DNA of 12,315 nucleotides. It comes from an uncultured Candidatus Altimarinota bacterium (GTDB taxonomy: Bacteria > Patescibacteriota > Gracilibacteria > BD1-5 > JAGOOR01). The DNA lies in assembly GCA_937920005.1 (NCBI GenBank), contig CALETF010000123.1, forward strand, positions 1 through 12,315, written 5' to 3'. The position numbers and the translations under genes are program-made. Below are positions 7,821 to 12,315 of the stretch, one piece after another; position 1 is the first letter of the stretch; every line of letters starts with the position of its first letter. Under the pieces are notes generated by a model. It ran no database searches. It saw nothing but the letters and a program-made list of their open reading frames with translations, and was not told the DNA's origin.

Positions 7821-10052
7821 ATGCTCAATGCTGAACAAAGACGCGCAGTTTCTATTATAGACGGACCTCTCCTGATACTTGCTGGAGCCGGATCAGGCAA
7901 GACTCATACCCTCACCGAGAGGGTCTATTCTATGATACATGAAGTAGGTATAGCTCCTACCTCGATTCTGTGTGTGACATTTACCAACAAGGCAGCACGA
8001 GAAATGCGAGAGAGAATTGCAAAAAAACTCGGTCGAGATATGCCAATGTCTTTTGGGATACCGAGAGACTTCCCTCTTGTCTCTACATTTCACTCTATGG
8101 GCGTGATGTTTCTGAGATTATTTATAGACAGAATCGGGTATGCGAGAAATTTTTCTATCTACGACGAAGATGATGTACGTTCAGTCATAAAGGATATTCT
8201 CGAAGAAAAACGTATCGATCTCAAAGAAGCACCTCCACGACAAGTACAGTATGAGATATCTCTGGCAAAAAATAGTGGACTCTCACCTGATCAATATGCG
8301 ATAAATGTAGAGAGCCATTTTCAATGACTCGTTGCAGAGATATACCCAGACTATCAGAAAAAAATGAAGGCTAATAATGCTCTCGATTTCGATGATATTC
8401 TCCTCAAAACGAGAGATATACTCCACCTCCCCTCTGTGCTCGAATATTTCCATGATACATTTCAGTATTTCTGTGTCGATGAATATCAAGATACCAACAC
8501 AATTCAGTACGAGATTATTCAACTCCTCGCGAGTAAATCAAGAAATCTGTGTGTCGTCGGTGATGATTGGCAAGGGATTTACTCTTGGCGAGGTGCAAAT
8601 ATCCAGAATATTCTCAATTTCAAACATGACTTCCCATCAGCAGAAGTCGTAAAACTCGAACAGAATTACCGCTCAACAAGTAATATCATAAATGCAGCAA
8701 ATGTCGTCATAAAAAATAATAAAACTGCTCTCGATAAACGCATGTGGACCGAGGCAGAAGAAGGTGAAAAAATCGAAATACACGAATGCTCGAGCGAACG
8801 AGAAGAAGCAGATAAAATAGGAAATTTTGTCGAAAAAAATCCTGCGTCGTGGGCCATACTGTATAGAACTAATGGGCAATCACGTGTTATAGAAGAAGCA
8901 CTTATTCGACGAGGTGTCCCATATGAGATTATTGGCGGGCTCAAATTCTATGACAGAAAAGAAATAAAGGATATTATCGCCTATCTCAAGGTCATAATGA
9001 CTCCCACAGATGGGATTGCCTGGAAACGAATCGTGAATACACCACCTCGAAAAATAGGACCAACAACAATCGAACGTACCATGAAGTATGTAGAAACTGT
9101 CGGCATTGATTATATGTCTCTCGATCTCGGTCTCTCAAAGTGAAATCAGAGTACCATAGAAACTCTCGAAGGATCAACTCATATAGACCATATTCCTGAG
9201 ATGAAAAATGCTGCAAAAACAGCGATGACAGGTTTTACTCAGATTATGAGAGAAATCCAAAAAGCTGCCGCAGAATTACCAGCAAGACTCTTGATTGATA
9301 AAGTTCTCCAACTTATTAAATATCAGGAATATCTCGAAGAAAATTTCTCACCTCCAGAAGTAGAAGCAAAAGTAGATACCATCAACGAACTCAAGAATCT
9401 CGCATCACGCTATGATGATTTGGCGCCAGCAGAATCACTCATGCATTTTCTCGAAGATATAGCACTGATTACCGCTGAACAAAATAATGACGACAGAACA
9501 GAAAAAGTCCTGCTCATGACCACTCATAGTGCCAAATGACTCGAATTTAATAATGTTATTATCGCGGGTGCTGAAGAATGAATATTTCCTCACTCTCGTA
9601 CTCTTTTTGAGCCAGATCAACTCGAAGAAGAACGTCGTCTCTGGTATGTCGCGATGACCAGAGCCAAGAAAAAACTCATTGTCACACGAGCCAATGAACG
9701 ATACAGTTTTGGGACATACTCAAGCAATATAGCAAGTCGTTTTATTAGTGAAATACCAAAAGAATACACAGAAACCCATCAACCAAGAAAACTCTTTATG
9801 ACCGATTTTCTTGGCACATCTGGCGAATCAACATTGCAATGAGATTGGTCAAATGTACCAAAAGAAAAAACACTCTGACTCTGAGCTCAGCTCAAAAAAG
9901 AGCTACAAGATTTCTCACTCGGAGATCGAGTCGAACATAAAAAGTTTGGGGTTGGAACGATAGTATCTCTGACAGGTGATGTAGCACAAATCGCATTTTC
10001 TAGCGGAATAAAGAGTCTCAATATCCGCATCGCCCCTCTAACAAAACGATAA
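7821..10052 (+). CDS. pcrA: ATP-dependent DNA helicase UvrD/PcrA (superfamily 1A)
   Basis: A 743-residue 3'-5' DNA helicase acting in repair and replication-fork processing. The full motif set is visible: motif I AGAGSGKT (residues 21-28), Ia FTNKAAREM, motif II VDEYQDTN (Asp220, Glu221), motif III GDDWQGIYSWRGA, motif IV LEQNYRST, motif V THSAKGLEF, the AGAEEGIFPH element, and motif VI RLWYVAMTRAKK. It ends with the PcrA-type C-terminal Tudor-like domain (GDRVEHKKFGVGTI, about residue 701 on). Seven TGA codons encode Gly169, 441, 573, 587, 674, 686 and 688. Gly573 (motif V) and Gly587 (before IFPH) are nearly invariant in the family, making this the clearest proof of recoding in the window. 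Length is close to the family norm of 720-730. The stop is TAA, two bases from the stop of the convergent next gene. PcrA and UvrD cannot be separated by name here. Confidence 0.96.
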
Positions 10053-10054
10053 AA

Positions 10055-10423
10055 TTATTGAGCCATTTCGCTGATTATTTTTTCTATATTTTCTATTTTA
10101 TTCTTGAGGAATTGGATTTTTTCTGTTGTTTCCTGTGAAGAAACAGTCGTTTGTGATTCTAGTTCTGAAAGTTCTTTCTGATAGCGCAAAAGAAGAGTCG
10201 TATAGCGCATTCGTTTGGCTGTATTTGTATCAGGATTAATGGTTTCAGTAACCAACACTTCAGCACTAACTTGTTCCTCTCCAGAAACAATTGCTTGAGA
10301 ACCGAGATATTTGGAAGTATCAAAATTAAATGGAGTATAGAGGTATGCCAAAATACCAACAAAAAAAATACTCACAATCAAAAATACAATGTAAGCCTTG
10401 AGATGATGAGAGGTTTGTGACAT
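10055..10423 (-). CDS. Small single-span membrane protein with coiled coil
   Basis: I do not recognise a family. The protein has 122 residues: a short polar N-terminus (MSQTSHHLKAY), one transmembrane segment (about residues 11-29, IVFLIVSIFFVGILAYLY), a middle part of about 45 residues with Ser, Glu and Val, and a C-terminal region (about 70-122) rich in Leu, Glu, Gln and Lys that looks like a coiled coil (YQKELSELESQ, then QFLKNKIENIEKIISEMAQ). The start-proximal basic residues suggest the coiled coil faces outward or the segment is an uncleaved anchor. No TGA codon. Stop TAA, two bases from the helicase stop. It diverges from the SLH peptidase gene, sharing a 92-base control region. A role in envelope structure is only a guess. 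Confidence 0.6.
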   Translation of the reverse strand: MSQTSHHLKAYIVFLIVSIFFVGILAYLYTPFNFDTSKYLGSQAIVSGEEQVSAEVLVTETINPDTNTAKRMRYTTLLLRYQKELSELESQTTVSSQETTEKIQFLKNKIENIEKIISEMAQ

Positions 10424-10435
10424 AAGAATACAAAA

Positions 10436-10462
10436 ATACTATCTACAAAAATATATTGTCAA
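10436..10462 (-). promoter_or_regulatory. Candidate promoter of the 10055-10423 gene
   Basis: On the minus strand, a perfect TTGACA (10457-10462), a 15-base spacer and TAGTAT (10436-10441), 12 bases before the ATG at 10423. The predicted leader is about 5 bases with no Shine-Dalgarno sequence. In the same intergenic region I see no equally convincing promoter for the divergent SLH peptidase gene. Confidence 0.45.
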
Positions 10463-10515
10463 TTATTTGCAGTGTGTGAAAAAATATGCTAACGTATACC
10501 TGTAATTCGATATAT

Positions 10516-11964
10516 ATGTCTTTTTTCTCACTCATTAGCAAACAAAATAAGAAGATTTGGATAGCAAATCTTCTCTTGCTCTGTACTTATGTCCTCATAC
10601 AGACTCCTGGTCATGTATGGCTCATGGCAATCTCACAAGGAAACAGTGCAAAACCATTTAATGGAGCGATGATGCCGATAGCATTTGTACCAGATTGGAA
10701 GAAGGCAGATTATATTGACCAGCGCGCTACACTTGATTACTCAGCAGTCAATCAATACGACCTCATACCAACACCAAGAATAGATGATCTAAAAACAGAT
10801 TTTAATAGCATATTCACTTATCTCACCGTCTTCCGAGGAAGATACATGGACGAAGACAGGACTCCAAATACTGGTTCACACGATGGAGTCGATATCCGTG
10901 CACCGATTGGGACACCTGTATTTGCGATTGGTCATGGGAAAGTCGTACGAACAAAAGACGATCCAAATAATAAATACATCACTATCGAGCACAAAAATGT
11001 GAAATATCGTGGTGAAGTTGGAAAATACTATTCGAGCTATCTCCATCTTTCTCAAGTACTCGTACAACCAGGAGATGTCGTCGATAAAGGAACACTTATC
11101 GGCCGTGTTGGTCTGACTGGTTTTACTACAACACCCCACCTTCATATACAAGTAGACAACGAAGAAGCTCCTTTCTATCCATATTGGCCATTTACTCTCA
11201 CAGAAGCAGCAGAAGCTGGGTATTCTTTCTTTGAAGGCGTAGATGCTGGGCTGAATCAAGACTTGATTGAAAAGTATAGCGTCGATCCAATTGATTTTAT
11301 CAAAAATGCCACAGGTGTAGAAGGCAATACATCATCTCAAACACATACAACGGCACCAGTTGTCACAGTACCAACTCCGGCACCAACTCCAATTGCAACA
11401 AAACCAACTGTTACGCCAGGAGTATTTAGCGATATACCCTACAGCCACAAAAATTATACATCTATCAGTTATTTCGCACGCCAGGGAATAATTAAATGAT
11501 TTGAAGACGGTACATTTAAAGATGACAGAAACGTCACAAGATCAGAGCTTCTTGGTATCGTGCTAAAAGCTCTCGATATAGCTCCACATGGAGAAATAGT
11601 AACTGGTATTTTCCATGACGTACCAAAAGAACACTGGGTGAATCCTCTCATTTCAGAAGCAGTAAAACGAAAAATCGTATCAACAGAACGTGAAGTATTT
11701 GAACCCAATAGAGCTGTAACTCGTGTAGAATTCCTCGCTATATTAGCACTTGCCTCAGGAGAGACACTCACGCCATGAGTCACAAAGTCATGGACTGATC
11801 TCACATGGAGTCATTGGTCACACAAGTACGCACAATTCGCTCTCAAATATAATCTCTTAGACGGAATCAGTGGAGATACCTTTAAACCAAATCAAGCCAT
11901 ATCTCGAGGTGAGATTGCTGAAGCCGTGTATCGTTATTTAGTGATAAAAAATCGTCTGAAGTAA
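10516..11964 (+). CDS. Secreted M23 (LytM-type) peptidase with three SLH domains
   Basis: A 482-residue exported protein. After a basic start (SKQNKK), a hydrophobic signal or anchor segment covers about residues 14-30. The M23 metallopeptidase domain has zinc and catalytic residues in SHDGVD (His122, Asp126), YLHLS (His177) and HLHIQ (His208, His210). A Thr/Pro/Val-rich linker (about 265-300) leads to three SLH domains starting near residues 303, 365 and 424 (FSDIP, FHDVPKEHW, TDLTWSHW). The M23 domain would cut peptidoglycan cross-links, and SLH domains bind secondary wall polymers. TGA at 11497 encodes Gly328 in the SLH core IIKGFEDGTF, where Gly is conserved. TGA at 11776 encodes Gly421. 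Stop TAA. An in-frame ATG at 10486 would add ten residues; I prefer 10516 because the signal peptide then begins normally, with limited certainty. Confidence 0.9.
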
Positions 11965-11966
11965 TA

Positions 11967-11994
11967 TTGCATTCCATAAAAAATAGACTAGAAT
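11967..11994 (+). promoter_or_regulatory. Candidate promoter of the 12023 gene
   Basis: TTGCAT (11967-11972), a 16-base spacer and TAGAAT (11989-11994), in the same ACTAGAAT octamer found before the helicase gene. Transcription would start near 12001, inside the left arm of the adjoining hairpin, so transcripts from here would lack the complete hairpin. Confidence 0.4.
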
Positions 11995-12022
11995 AGGTGA
12001 GTTATTTTAACTCACCTTTTTT
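11995..12022 (+). terminator. Intrinsic terminator of the SLH peptidase gene
   Basis: A perfect 10-base-pair inverted repeat, AGGTGAGTTA and TAACTCACCT, with a TTT loop (11995-12017), runs directly into a T tract (12017-12022). It lies 30 bases after the TAA of the SLH gene. The T tract ends immediately before the ATG of the next gene at 12023. This is the only strong terminator hairpin I find in the window. Confidence 0.8.
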
Positions 12023-12315
12023 ATGAAAAAATTGCTCATATTCATGGGATACCTGGCTGGATTTGTTGTTGGCGCGAAATACGCAAAAAAACCAGAAACG
12101 AAATGAGGAAAATCAAACAAAAAAATGGCTGATACAACAATAGAGACTGGTAAGAATTTTATAGAAAGTCATAAAAAAGCTTTTGCTGAACTCAAGAAAG
12201 AATACTGGACAGCGGAAAATAAAAAACTCATCCTCTCAAAGAAAAAAGACCTAGAAAAATTCTTTAAGCTCGCTCAAGAAGAATTCACAGAAGCGCAAGA
12301 AGTACTCAAAAAACA
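12023..12315 (+). CDS. Small lysine-rich membrane protein, YtxH-like possible (3' end outside the window)
   Basis: An open frame of 97 codons from ATG 12023 to the window edge, readable only with TGA (12104-12106) as Gly28. The start MKKLLIFMGYLAGFVVGAKYAKK shows a short hydrophobic helix with small residues (GYLAGFVVGAKY). A long charged region follows, rich in Lys, Glu and Phe and probably helical or coiled coil (KKDLEKFFKLAQEEF). A short glycine-containing membrane helix before a charged helix is the layout of YtxH-type proteins, but the match is to the layout, not to a clear motif. The ATG directly follows the terminator T tract, so the leader is very short and lacks a Shine-Dalgarno sequence. 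The end of the gene is not seen. Confidence 0.65.

Noticed and set aside
10486..10515. Earlier ATG for the M23-SLH gene
   Set aside because: The ten extra residues (with a Cys and polar residues) precede a normal signal peptide start, and no initiation signal favours it. It is left as an alternative.
1..12315. Many pseudogenes or frameshifts
   Set aside because: The breaks are all in-frame TGA codons with no shift of frame, and the joined proteins match full families. Recoding explains every case.
1..12315. UGA read as tryptophan (code 4) or selenocysteine
   Set aside because: TGA sits at glycine positions in the P-loop, helicase and SLH motifs. TGG is used normally for Trp, and the number and spread of sites do not fit selenocysteine.

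Overview
The window is a compact, AT-rich stretch of bacterial chromosome that uses a non-standard genetic code. With the standard code most genes break at in-frame TGA codons. Read TGA as glycine and they become full-length, recognisable proteins. I count 29 such TGA codons in ten genes. Several fall where family knowledge demands glycine: the P-loop of the first ATPase, the SAKGLEF and AGAEEGIFPH motifs of the UvrD/PcrA helicase, and the core of an SLH repeat. All eleven stop codons visible in the window are TAA or TAG. This is translation table 25, known from Absconditabacteria (SR1) and Gracilibacteria (BD1-5), ultra-small Patescibacteria/CPR bacteria that are often epibionts or predators of other bacteria. 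I cannot tell which of the two groups this is.

Layout, left to right. Positions 1-2322 (+) carry the 3' part of a VirD4/TraD-like type IV secretion ATPase, then a membrane protein built from three pilin-like modules. Positions 2326-3030 (-) encode a membrane-anchored, cysteine-containing extracytoplasmic protein. Positions 3109-7289 (-) form a tight operon read right to left: frr (ribosome recycling factor), an oligosaccharide or lipid-II type flippase, murI (glutamate racemase) and murD. MurI makes the D-glutamate that MurD adds to the peptidoglycan precursor, so the operon joins two consecutive wall-building steps to a lipid-linked sugar flippase. Positions 7394-7759 (+) encode a small putative lipoprotein that is visible only under code 25. 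Positions 7821-10052 (+) encode a UvrD/PcrA helicase. Positions 10055-10423 (-) encode a small protein with one membrane segment and a coiled coil. Positions 10516-11964 (+) encode a secreted M23 peptidase with three C-terminal SLH domains. From 12023 (+) a small lysine-rich membrane protein, possibly YtxH-like, runs off the window.

A cell-envelope theme runs through the window: type IV secretion/pilus parts, peptidoglycan precursor synthesis, a flippase, and an S-layer-type anchored wall hydrolase. These fit a bacterium with a real wall and surface attachment, but predation or epibiosis is inference from lineage only.

The longest gene-free gap is about 104 bases (7290-7393). No start codon has a convincing Shine-Dalgarno sequence. 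Several genes have a -10-like box only 6 to 12 bases before the ATG, which suggests leaderless or nearly leaderless transcripts. I saw no rRNA, tRNA, CRISPR array, transposon or attachment site.
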